From: an uncultured Pseudomonadota bacterium
Lineage (GTDB): Bacteria > SAR324 > NAC60-12
Assembly: GCA_913052275.1 (NCBI GenBank)
Contig: CAJXDX010000041.1
Location: forward strand, 1 to 12,290
Reading direction: 5' to 3'
Length of the DNA stretch: 12,290 nucleotides
A program made the position numbers and the translations under genes. Below, piece after piece: positions 1 to 7,236 of this stretch (position 1 is its first letter; every line of letters starts with the position of its first letter). The notes under the pieces are model-generated. The model was not told the DNA's origin and did no database searches. It saw only the letters and a list, made by a program, of their open reading frames with translations.

Positions 1-637
1 TATTTTTATTAGCATTTGAAAGAGTTGAGATTTTGTTAATAGAATTTGCTGCAATGATTTTCACATTCTTATTAAGATCTTCCAATTCCTGATTGATTAA
101 CAATAAATCAGAATTAATGTCTGAAACATAATTTTGATCAAATGATTCAGTATCCTCATTTAAAAATTTATCAATTTCAAAATCGTAAATGAAACCAATT
201 TCTGTGAATTTACCTTTAATAATATCAATGCTTGGATTAAGATCTTTTAGTTTATCAGTTATTTTATTGCTGAATGTATATCTATATTGACTATATACTT
301 TCAGTTCATTAATAGCATTGTTTCTTTCACTGATTAATGCCCGAATATTTTTTTTAATTAGTGCAGTTGAATTAGTAATTTTCTTTACTCCGGCTTTTAT
401 TGATTCATCATTGGCATTTAAATAAAATGACTGAGTTTGCCCTTTTAACTTAGCCTCTTCCATCCTGATCTCATCAAGTATTATTTTATAATTTAACAAA
501 TCTGAATTATAATTAAATTTTACTGATAATTCAGAAAAATAAAAAATTACTAATCCTGATACCATTAGCAGGATTAGAATATTAAGTGAAAAAGTGAAAA
601 AAAGTTTTTTACTTATAGTAAATGAAAAATTTTTCAT
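1..637 (-). CDS. Partial membrane-anchored sensor/chemoreceptor-like protein, N-terminal 212 residues
   Basis: An uninterrupted reading frame runs leftward from ATG at 637-635 to the window edge, so the C-terminus is missing. An AAGGG lies about 10 bases before the ATG and supports this start. The protein begins with a short basic stretch (MKNFSFTISKK), then one hydrophobic segment at about residues 12-33 (LFFTFSLNILILLMVSGLVI), which I read as an uncleaved membrane anchor. About 180 hydrophilic residues follow, rich in Asn, Lys, Ile and Glu and helical in character, with no second membrane span before the edge. This layout is typical of methyl-accepting chemotaxis proteins and sensor kinases with a four-helix-bundle sensing domain. 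No HAMP, signalling or kinase domain is visible, so the class is inferred from layout only. Base composition is about 25% GC, far below the neighbouring genes, which suggests acquired or fast-evolving DNA. Confidence 0.6.
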   Translation of the reverse strand, partial: MKNFSFTISKKLFFTFSLNILILLMVSGLVIFYFSELSVKFNYNSDLLNYKIILDEIRMEEAKLKGQTQSFYLNANDESIKAGVKKITNSTALIKKNIRALISERNNAINELKVYSQYRYTFSNKITDKLKDLNPSIDIIKGKFTEIGFIYDFEIDKFLNEDTESFDQNYVSDINSDLLLINQELEDLNKNVKIIAANSINKISTLSNANKN

Positions 638-1072
638 GTGAATCAATCCCTTGTTTATAAAATTATTTATTTTTTTCAAAGATAGTAAAAAATAAGTCTA
701 GAAAATAATACGGCGACAAAATCGCATCGTAGCTAATGTTTGATATAAAGGAAAGGCAATTTATAAAACAGTGAACAAATACTGAAAATAAATTAGAAAT
801 AATTTACTCCGTATAGATACTTCAAGCCGAATATTTGACTTTTATGGAAGAAAAAAACACTACCGAAAAGGACGTAAATAATTTCCGGAAGCTGTATTAA
901 CTAGGAACTATTGTAAAAATGATGCATTAGTAAAAAGTAGTAATGACGACCTCGTTTATCATCCCCAAGAAAAAATGCCTATCAATTTTTGTACTTACAA
1001 GTTTCTAGATTCCAGTCCATGATAAAACTCAGGACAGGCTATGCACGGGAATGACAACTTATATCCAATCTA
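638..1072. other. AT-rich intergenic region without a supported gene
   Basis: This 435-base stretch separates the leftward partial gene from the end of the leftward glnE. Stops are frequent in all frames, and the longest ATG-initiated piece I noted, at 844-900, is only 18 codons with no ribosome binding site. The part next to 637 must hold the leader and promoter of the partial gene, but I found no convincing -35/-10 pair there. The only structured element I can defend is the palindromic repeat at 999-1060. Confidence 0.5.
999..1060. repeat. Imperfect palindromic repeat, REP/MITE-like, next to the glnE stop
   Basis: The two arms, 999-1020 and 1041-1060, are imperfect inverted copies. Read outward to inward, both give AAGTT, 3-5 variable bases, ATTCC, one base, GT, one base, CAT. 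The centre contains CTCAGGACAGGCT. The outer parts resemble the GATTCCCG...CGGGAATGAC palindromes scattered between genes in many bacterial genomes, and the centre resembles another common dispersed motif. Both comparisons are from memory. It begins 12 bases after the glnE stop in the direction of glnE transcription, so its RNA could fold at the transcript end, but no T-run follows as in a standard terminator. Confidence 0.5.
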
Positions 1073-4000
1073 TCAAAAATAGTTAAGATAAATTTCCCGG
1101 ATTTCTAACGTTACTGATTCAACCGCCTCCCGCAAATTTTTAACCGAGTAACCTTGAAGCTTAAGCAATTGAAGTATGGTACTCTGCTGAACTCTTTTAA
1201 AGTCCAGTAAATTTGTTGAATCATCATAAATCAACCTTAGTCCATTTTCAATCAACCTCAGAAATATATAATTATTTTGCAAAACCTTTGATTCCTGCTG
1301 TTTAATGATTGAATTTCTGCCCAGTTCACGCAGTGCTTCCATGGTTTTGGGATTTTGCAGTTGAGGACATAAACGTCCATGTTTAAGCTGCAGTGCCTGA
1401 GTCAGGTATTCAACATCAAGCAAACCTCCCCGACCTTCCTTGATATTGCGTTGATGCTTAGATTCTCGAGACAGTTCCTTTTCCTTACGCTGTCTTAAAT
1501 GATGGATTCGAGCGTTTAAATCACTTGGAGGATGCCATTCATAAACAGCTCTGTGTATTACATCTTTTACCTGCTGAAACCATTCGGAACTCCCACTCCC
1601 TCCAATCACACGTGCCTTAATCAAAGCCTGATGTTCCCATGGTTCGGAACTGTCGTGATAATTGAGATATGTATCCAACGGAGACACTAATACTCCTGCG
1701 TTTCCAGATGGCCGAAGTCGTGTGTCAAGTTTGTAGGCGAACCCTGTACGGGTAATAGTGGACAGGCAGGAAATCAGACGCTGAATTATTTTGATCCAAT
1801 ATTCCTGTGCCCCTGTCACAGAAGGCCCGGTTGTGGATCCTTCACCTGAATGAATAAATATCAGGTCGAGGTCAGAGTGATAAGTCATTTCTTCACCACC
1901 CAGTTTTCCCAAACCTACAATGGCGAATTTGCAAGGAACCCCGTCAGCGTCTTTAACCTCACCGTAACGGGATGCAAGCGATTTTTGCGACAGGTCAAAA
2001 GCAGCCCTTACAATAACTTCAGCCAGCACAGTCATTCCAATTCTGGCATGCTCATAGGAAACTAAGCCTTCCATTTCAGCACTGCCGAGTAGAAACGTGA
2101 TTGTATGCTTGAATTGCCTTAACCGGTCAATTTCTTCTTCCTGGTTACCCTTGCAGCTACAAAGCTGATCTTCAAGAAGTTTTGTTAAATTTTCTACTGA
2201 AATATCAGGAACCGGTTTGTCCAGTTGTTCCAGTAATTCCAGATTATTAAGCAGATAATTCCACAACATTTCACTGGTTTCAGCAATCCTTGTAAGGCGT
2301 GACAGAGCAGACGGATACTCAGATAATTTCCTGTAAAAATCTATCTGTACGTTTATAGATTCAAACAAACGCTGAAAGTGATTTTTTGTATCCTGGCTTA
2401 TAAGCGGAACAAGCTGTTGAGAGAATGATTCAATAAAGTGCTTTTCATCGGGCGTAAAATGTTTAATCCTGGCACATTTTCGTATAGACGCTTCAATTTC
2501 AAGGTGTTTGCGACTGAAAAGACCGTTGAAGATTGCCCGTACTCTTCCCATTACATCTTTCAACTCACTCAGCATTTGCTGTCGTGCTTTTTCAGCATCC
2601 AAATTCTTGTAACCTAAACTCCTGGCTAGAGCCTGCTGCAGTTCAATTGAAGAAGGCAACGTGTGGGTCTGCTGTTCATCACGCAGCTGAAGGTGGTGTT
2701 CCACACGCCTCAAAAACAAATATGCCTCCTGCAGCAACGCGGCATCCCGTCCAGGAATCAGCCCTGTTTTATTCAACTCCTGCAGAACATGTAAAGTCCC
2801 ATTTACCTGAAGCTGCTGATTAACACCACCATAAAGGAGTTGAAACGTCTGCACAAAAAATTCTATTTCACGGATTCCACCCACCCCTAATTTTACGTTC
2901 AAATGGTCTTCACGCAGATGTTCTTCTTCAATACGTTCCTTGACTTTTTCCACATCGTGCAGAACTTCTTCATCAAGCAGGCTCCTGTAAACAAATGGTG
3001 TTATCATATTCATCACATCTTTGGAAAGTCGTTCAGTGCCTGCTACAGGAACTGCTTTTATCAGGGCCTGACGTTCCCACAATTCCCTGCTTGCGGTATA
3101 ATAAAATTCGGTTTCATCCAAAGAAAGAACCAGCGGAGCTCGTTCTCCTCCCGGCCTCAAGCGCATATCCATCCGTGCCAAAAATCCTTCTTCAGTTACT
3201 TCGGACATCACTTCAATCAATAGTCTTGCTGCTTTTATCCTCAGCTTATGATCAAAATCAATCTCTCCAGTGAGAGGTTCATTGTCATGTATGAAGATCA
3301 AATCAACATCGGATGAAAAATTAAGCTCATTACCGCCCAGCTTACCCAGGGCCAAAATACTGAATGGTAAATTCTGATGTGAGTTTAAGTGAAATGAGCG
3401 TAAGGATTCTCTGTTTTCATTTCCGGAGGTATCAGTCATTAATTCTTTTTTAGATTTTTCCACATTCCCCAGTTCATGAGTGGTAACAAAGGAAAGTGAT
3501 TCACGCAGGCAGCAAATTGCTACAGATGAAAGTTCTTCGAGAGTTTCCTCAAATGGACAAAGTTCTGCCAGGTCACGAACTGTAATTCGTAAAAATTCCT
3601 CATATTTGAAGCATCGTAAAACTGTCTTGAATTCTGAGAGTGAAAACTTCGGCTGCTGATCAAGCCGCTGTCGCAGCCCGTTCTCCATTTCTACAAGTTT
3701 TTTCTTTTGATAAAGGAAGGGTGATTCAAGTAATTCCAGCGCAAGTTCCGGATTTCTTTTAAGCCGAGTGGCCAGGAAATTACTGCGTCCGAAAACCTGC
3801 ACCAATGCCTTCGTAATGGGATGACCCCAGTTAAAACTGTTCTTAAACTTTTTCTGGTATGATTTTGAAAAATCTAGAAACTGTGTAAGTGCGGCTTCAG
3901 GAGTTCCCGAAGAGAGCAGAACAGGGAATAAATCGGCAAGATAATCAGAAATTCCTGAAATGGAAACACTCTCTTCAAGCAATGCCGTGAGCTTCCCTGA

Positions 4001-4102
4001 CGATTCCGCAGAGAAAGGAGATGAATGGTCAGCAAAAACTGCTTCCCAGTCAGTATCCGGAGACAAGGGAAAGAGATTTTCAATCCAGTCGTCAAGAGTC
4101 AT
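1073..4102 (-). CDS. glnE: Bifunctional glutamine synthetase adenylyltransferase/deadenylase (GlnE)
   Basis: GlnE attaches AMP to a tyrosine of glutamine synthetase when nitrogen is plentiful and removes it by phosphorolysis when nitrogen is scarce, under PII control, in the cytoplasm. The 1009 residues show the duplicated architecture of the family. The N-terminal half has GKLGG at 253-257, the metal-binding pair in SSDVDL (D265, D267), MRLRPGGER at 313-321 and GVGGIREIEFF at 406-416; this is the adenylyl-removing domain. The C-terminal half has GKLGG at 732-736, SDLDL (D744, D746), TRLRPSGNAG at 794-803 and GRGGLLDVEYL at 890-900; this is the adenylylating domain. Both sites look intact. 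Length is slightly above the E. coli enzyme (about 946 residues). The start has no clear Shine-Dalgarno, but it gives a full-length N-terminus. It is divergent from flgF, and no glnB or glnA is visible nearby. Confidence 0.96.
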   Translation of the reverse strand: MTLDDWIENLFPLSPDTDWEAVFADHSSPFSAESSGKLTALLEESVSISGISDYLADLFPVLLSSGTPEAALTQFLDFSKSYQKKFKNSFNWGHPITKALVQVFGRSNFLATRLKRNPELALELLESPFLYQKKKLVEMENGLRQRLDQQPKFSLSEFKTVLRCFKYEEFLRITVRDLAELCPFEETLEELSSVAICCLRESLSFVTTHELGNVEKSKKELMTDTSGNENRESLRSFHLNSHQNLPFSILALGKLGGNELNFSSDVDLIFIHDNEPLTGEIDFDHKLRIKAARLLIEVMSEVTEEGFLARMDMRLRPGGERAPLVLSLDETEFYYTASRELWERQALIKAVPVAGTERLSKDVMNMITPFVYRSLLDEEVLHDVEKVKERIEEEHLREDHLNVKLGVGGIREIEFFVQTFQLLYGGVNQQLQVNGTLHVLQELNKTGLIPGRDAALLQEAYLFLRRVEHHLQLRDEQQTHTLPSSIELQQALARSLGYKNLDAEKARQQMLSELKDVMGRVRAIFNGLFSRKHLEIEASIRKCARIKHFTPDEKHFIESFSQQLVPLISQDTKNHFQRLFESINVQIDFYRKLSEYPSALSRLTRIAETSEMLWNYLLNNLELLEQLDKPVPDISVENLTKLLEDQLCSCKGNQEEEIDRLRQFKHTITFLLGSAEMEGLVSYEHARIGMTVLAEVIVRAAFDLSQKSLASRYGEVKDADGVPCKFAIVGLGKLGGEEMTYHSDLDLIFIHSGEGSTTGPSVTGAQEYWIKIIQRLISCLSTITRTGFAYKLDTRLRPSGNAGVLVSPLDTYLNYHDSSEPWEHQALIKARVIGGSGSSEWFQQVKDVIHRAVYEWHPPSDLNARIHHLRQRKEKELSRESKHQRNIKEGRGGLLDVEYLTQALQLKHGRLCPQLQNPKTMEALRELGRNSIIKQQESKVLQNNYIFLRLIENGLRLIYDDSTNLLDFKRVQQSTILQLLKLQGYSVKNLREAVESVTLEIREIYLNYF

Positions 4103-4233
4103 GTTTAATTATTTTTAGAATTTCAGTAGCAAGCACAGTTTAACATAATCCACGGTAATTCAGAAAAATAATTATCTGCTGAGAGATTGAAAGAATGCTT
4201 AAATTGCTGGCATGATTCAGCTTATCTTTTTAC

Positions 4234-4289
4234 ACCCGCCAGCAGAGTAATTAATCCATCATTGATGACAAAAACACCTGCTGATGGGT
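4234..4289. promoter_or_regulatory. Imperfect inverted repeat, candidate activator-binding site
   Basis: ACCCGCCAGCAG at 4234-4245 pairs with CTGCTGATGGGT at 4278-4289 over 12 positions, with one G-T pair and one mismatch, across a 32-base spacer. The spacer itself holds a small perfect dyad, CATCA-T-TGATG. The repeat lies about 70-125 bases before the start site expected from the sigma-54-type element at 4332. That is the usual distance for an enhancer bound by an NtrC-family activator such as FlrC or FleQ. The binding role is inferred; only the symmetry is directly seen. Confidence 0.35.
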
Positions 4290-4331
4290 CAAAAAATTTG
4301 AACTTCCTAATTCGAATTGGGTTTCCTGTTC

Positions 4332-4347
4332 TGGTATATTGCTTGCT
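4332..4347 (+). promoter_or_regulatory. Candidate sigma-54 (-24/-12) promoter for flgFGAH
   Basis: The sequence TGGTATATTGCTTGCT fits the sigma-54 consensus TGGCAC-N5-TTGCW at TGG, the following A, and TTGC. The key GG and GC dinucleotides are exactly 10 bases apart. The expected transcription start is near 4358, leaving a leader of about 46 bases before the flgF ATG. Rod and ring genes depend on RpoN in many polarly flagellated bacteria, so the placement makes sense. The third to fifth bases of the -24 box deviate (TAT instead of CAC). Confidence 0.5.
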
Positions 4348-4403
4348 TTTACCAAAGCAGTTGAAATTGGAGAAAATTTACAAAATTAATTAAAGGTAAT
4401 CTG

Positions 4404-5174
4404 ATGAGCGGAATGACCAGCCTTGTACAGGCAGCAGGTGTAATTGAGCACAAGATGGAAACCGTTGCCAATAATCTGGCAAACGTTAACACAGTCGGTT
4501 TTAAGGAAGATCAGCCTTCATTCAGGGAGGTTCTTTCCACTGTTCAAAGGGTTGTTCCGGAATCCCTGGAGGAGAGATTTTTATCACATGAATATCTGGA
4601 TGATTATGTCGGCATGGACAAATCGGCAGTAATAGTAGATGAAGTAGGAAAAAATTTCGAACCAGGCAGAATACGTTCCACTGGAAACGATCTCGATTTT
4701 GCACTTGCAAATGAAGGTTTCTTCACAATAGAAACACCACAGGGAGAAAGATTTACCCGCAACGGAAATTTTCAAATGGATTCAGAAGGAAGAATTGTAA
4801 CAAATGAAGGTTATGTTGTACTTGGTGAAAAAGGCGCAATTACAGTCAAAAATGGTCCTGTCCATGTAGATGAAAGCGGCCAGGTCCATGTTGATGGAAA
4901 AATCTCCGATAGTTTCCGTCTGGTAAGATTCCGTCACCAGGACCAGCTGCAGAAACTTGGAAGAGGATTTTTCGCGCCGGTTAACAAGGACGACCTACCC
5001 AAAGTTTCCACAGACATTCAGATCAAACAGGGGATGCTGGAAGATTCAAATGTAAACAGCATGCTTGAAATGACACGCATGATCTCTGCTACACGTGCCT
5101 ATGAGTCTGTACACAAGGCTCTTTCCAGAATAGACAGACTGGATGAAAAAGCCATCAGCATGGTACAGGCTTAA
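4404..5174 (+). CDS. flgF: Flagellar basal-body rod protein FlgF
   Basis: FlgF is a rod subunit of the flagellar basal body, exported through the flagellar type III apparatus and assembled in the periplasm below the FlgG distal rod. The 256 residues show the axial-protein signatures. The N-terminal rod motif VANNLANVNTVGFK lies at 21-34, STGNDLDFALANEGFF at 92-107, FTRNGNFQMDSEGR at 117-130, and the C-terminal helix ends in EMTRMISATRAYE and following residues. The N-terminus is a few residues shorter than usual and lacks the LYxAxSG start of many family members. AAAGG at 4392-4396, 7 bases before ATG, supports this start. It differs from the following FlgG by an irregular acidic stretch at about 48-86 (PESLEERFLSHEYLDDY region). 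It is first in the flagellar run and 53 bases before flgG. A different rod paralogue is possible, but position before flgG favours FlgF. Confidence 0.88.
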   Translation: MSGMTSLVQAAGVIEHKMETVANNLANVNTVGFKEDQPSFREVLSTVQRVVPESLEERFLSHEYLDDYVGMDKSAVIVDEVGKNFEPGRIRSTGNDLDFALANEGFFTIETPQGERFTRNGNFQMDSEGRIVTNEGYVVLGEKGAITVKNGPVHVDESGQVHVDGKISDSFRLVRFRHQDQLQKLGRGFFAPVNKDDLPKVSTDIQIKQGMLEDSNVNSMLEMTRMISATRAYESVHKALSRIDRLDEKAISMVQA

Positions 5175-5227
5175 TTATTTTAACCGACAATATTAATTAT
5201 AAAACCTGAACAAGGAGTTTCCCGCTT

Positions 5228-6016
5228 ATGATGCGCGCACTATATACTGCTGCTACTGGAATGCAGGCCCAACAGAGAAACATAGATACAACCGCCAATA
5301 ACCTTGCAAACGTAAATACTACTGGCTTCAAAAAGAGCACCATCCAGTTTCAGGATCTGCTTTATTATAATGAGCGTAATGCAGGTGTTCCGTCTTCAAT
5401 CTCCACACAAGTTCCGGTCGGAATTCATGTTGGGCACGGTGTGAAGTTTGTCAGCACAGATAAAGTGCACACACAGGGCAATATGGAAAACACAGGCAAT
5501 GATCTTGATTTAAGTATTGACGGAATGGGTTTTTTCCAGATCCTTCAGCCAAACGGGATTATTGCTTATACCCGTGACGGTCATTTCAATGTGGATGGCC
5601 TTGGCAGACTTGTAACAAATGATGGAATGCTGATGGACCCTGAAATAAATATCCCGTCTGATACCAGGAAAGTCCAGGTAGGTTTAGATGGAACGGTAAC
5701 AGTATTTTTACGTGATGAAAATCTGCCTGAGGCACTTGGCAGCATTCAGCTGGCACGTTTTCAGAATCCTTCAGGGCTTACGCCAATCGGTAAAAACCTT
5801 TACCTCTCTACTCCAGCTTCGGGGAATGCCATAGTAGATTCTCCCGCGTCAGGTAATATGGGAAGTCTTACACAGGGATTTTTAGAACGGTCGAATGTTT
5901 CACTTGTTGAAGAAATGGTAAACATGATTACTGCACAGCGTGCTTATGAAGTTAATTCCAAAGCCATTCAATCTGCCGATCAAATGCTGCAAAACACTAA
6001 CAATCTGGTCAGGTAA
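5228..6016 (+). CDS. flgG: Flagellar distal rod protein FlgG
   Basis: FlgG forms the distal rod, the drive shaft that passes through the P and L rings. The 262 residues match the family's standard length of about 260 and its motifs throughout: MRALYTAATGM at 2-12, TANNLANVNTTGFKK at 22-36, NTGNDLDLSIDGMGFF at 88-103, YTRDGHFNVDGLGRLV at about 114-129, and the C-terminal GFLERSNVSLVEEMVNMI with TAQRAYEVNSKAIQ. The start is the first of two adjacent ATGs. AAGGAG at 5212-5217, 10 bases upstream, is the best ribosome binding site of the flagellar group, which fits the high copy number FlgG needs. It lies in the same operon as flgF and flgA. Nothing in it looks unusual. Confidence 0.97.
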   Translation: MMRALYTAATGMQAQQRNIDTTANNLANVNTTGFKKSTIQFQDLLYYNERNAGVPSSISTQVPVGIHVGHGVKFVSTDKVHTQGNMENTGNDLDLSIDGMGFFQILQPNGIIAYTRDGHFNVDGLGRLVTNDGMLMDPEINIPSDTRKVQVGLDGTVTVFLRDENLPEALGSIQLARFQNPSGLTPIGKNLYLSTPASGNAIVDSPASGNMGSLTQGFLERSNVSLVEEMVNMITAQRAYEVNSKAIQSADQMLQNTNNLVR

Positions 6017-6153
6017 CGATAGTTTCTGGGCAAACAATTAGCTGATTAGATTAAATTTGAAATATAGGAACCGGATTGCTTGGACATAAATATTTTGTTC
6101 TGAATTATTTGGTGAACCGAAACTTCAAAATATAAAATAGAATAATATTTGCG

Positions 6154-7143
6154 ATGAAAAACTATCCGTACCTTTACGGAATATTGCTGCTGTTTTTTTT
6201 ATTATCTTCCGGAACTTCTTTTTCAGCAGGAAATAACTTTTCTGCATCGCAGCAGGTCAAAATCCTTCTTCCACAATCTTCAGTTATTAACAGCGAAAAG
6301 TATACTCTCGGTGAAATTGCGCAAATCGAAGGTGAAAATATTCTGCTGCTGGATAAACTTACAGAAATTACTATCGGGAGATCCCCCCTGCCTGGAAGAC
6401 AGTTAACTGTAACTCGATCTCTGATATTGTCACGGTTACGCTCAAAAGGAATCAACGTAAAGCACCTGGTTTTCCCAGGATTTGACACAACAGTTATACA
6501 GCGGGCGGCTCTCAAAATTTCTGGTTCAGACATAGAACAGGTAGTGCTGAACCATATCAGGGATACAAATAAAAATTTGGATTTAAAGCCCCGTCTGCTG
6601 GCAAAAACACGTGATATTTTCCTGCCCAGAGGCCAGGTAAGCTATGTGATCAGCTCAAAAGGAAAATATAAAAAAGAAGGAGGCTACAGAAATTATGATG
6701 TTGAATTCAGTATTAACGGCAAACCTGTCAGGACAGTTTCGGTGCGGACGTATTTAAAAATTTACAAGGAAGTATATGTTGCACGAGACACGATAAAACG
6801 GGACCAGCTTATTGAAGAATCTGACCTTCTGAAGATTCGCAGGAATGTGGACAGGATGCCCCGAGAATATGTAACAGACAAGGATCAGCTGATTGGGAAA
6901 ATTACCACAAGAACAATAAATCCAAGCGAAGCGATCCGCGGTAACACCGTGACTACACCGCCATTGGTTAAGTCCGGAGACAGGATACAGATTGTTTATG
7001 AAACACCATTTTTACGTCTTTCTGCACCGGGAATTTCATTATCAAAAGGCCGAAAAGGAGAGCGTATTCCTGTGAAAAATTCTGAAAGCAAGTTGGTAGT
7101 TTTTGCCACTGTTAAAACAAGAAATATTGTACAGGTCAATTAA
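6154..7143 (+). CDS. flgA: Flagellar P-ring assembly chaperone FlgA, long form
   Basis: FlgA is a periplasmic chaperone that helps FlgI assemble into the P ring around the rod. The 329 residues begin with a Sec-type signal peptide: KNY, a hydrophobic core YLYGILLLFFLLSSG at about 6-20, and a likely cleavage near residues 24-26. The typical FlgA/SAF segment lies in the last third: VYVARDTIKRDQLIEESDL at 207-225, REYVTDKDQLIGKITTRTI at 237-255, then SGDRIQIVYE and the final beta-rich part. Salmonella FlgA has about 219 residues, so this one carries a longer N-terminal region (about 30-200) with its own TLGEIAQIEG motif at 51-60. Longer FlgA forms are known in other phyla. No strong Shine-Dalgarno precedes the ATG, but this start gives the complete signal peptide. 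The gap from flgG is 137 bases with no convincing terminator. Confidence 0.88.
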   Translation: MKNYPYLYGILLLFFLLSSGTSFSAGNNFSASQQVKILLPQSSVINSEKYTLGEIAQIEGENILLLDKLTEITIGRSPLPGRQLTVTRSLILSRLRSKGINVKHLVFPGFDTTVIQRAALKISGSDIEQVVLNHIRDTNKNLDLKPRLLAKTRDIFLPRGQVSYVISSKGKYKKEGGYRNYDVEFSINGKPVRTVSVRTYLKIYKEVYVARDTIKRDQLIEESDLLKIRRNVDRMPREYVTDKDQLIGKITTRTINPSEAIRGNTVTTPPLVKSGDRIQIVYETPFLRLSAPGISLSKGRKGERIPVKNSESKLVVFATVKTRNIVQVN

Positions 7144-7236
7144 TTTGGTCAATCACACCTGCACAGATTAACAGCCAATAGAAATAAGTCATATTATTCT
7201 ATTTTTCCGGTCATAACATTACACGAATTTTGAGAA

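Larger units (their letters stand above)
4103..4403. other. Divergent intergenic region between glnE and flgF
   Basis: These 301 bases must hold the promoters of the leftward glnE and the rightward flgF genes. For flgF I see a sigma-54-type -24/-12 match and an imperfect inverted repeat upstream of it, both listed separately. For glnE no -35/-10 pair stands out on the minus strand. A 68-codon frame at 4187-4393 overlies the putative promoter elements and has no family character or ribosome binding site, so I do not treat it as a gene. Confidence 0.5.

Noticed and set aside
700..735. GCCGTATT on the minus strand as a sigma-28 -10 box for the left-edge receptor-like gene
   Set aside because: No TAAA-type -35 at the required distance, and the -10 match is incomplete.
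844..900. 18-codon frame MEEKNTTEKDVNNFRKLY as a possible small gene or gene remnant
   Set aside because: Too short, no ribosome binding site upstream, and no recognisable similarity.
2533..3273. Plus-strand frames opposite glnE
   Set aside because: Antisense shadows of a well-supported conserved gene, without family character or ribosome binding sites.
4208..4222. TGGCATGATTCAGCT as a sigma-54 promoter for flgF
   Set aside because: The GG-GC spacing is 9 rather than 10, and the -12 part is poor; the element at 4332 is clearly better.
4187..4393. 68-codon plus-strand frame between glnE and flgF
   Set aside because: No ribosome binding site, no family character, and it overlies the candidate flgF promoter and inverted repeat.
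6029..6042. GG-N10-GC pattern between flgG and flgA as another sigma-54 promoter
   Set aside because: Only the two dinucleotides and a few bases fit (GGGCA and TAGCT); such a match is expected by chance in a gap of this size.
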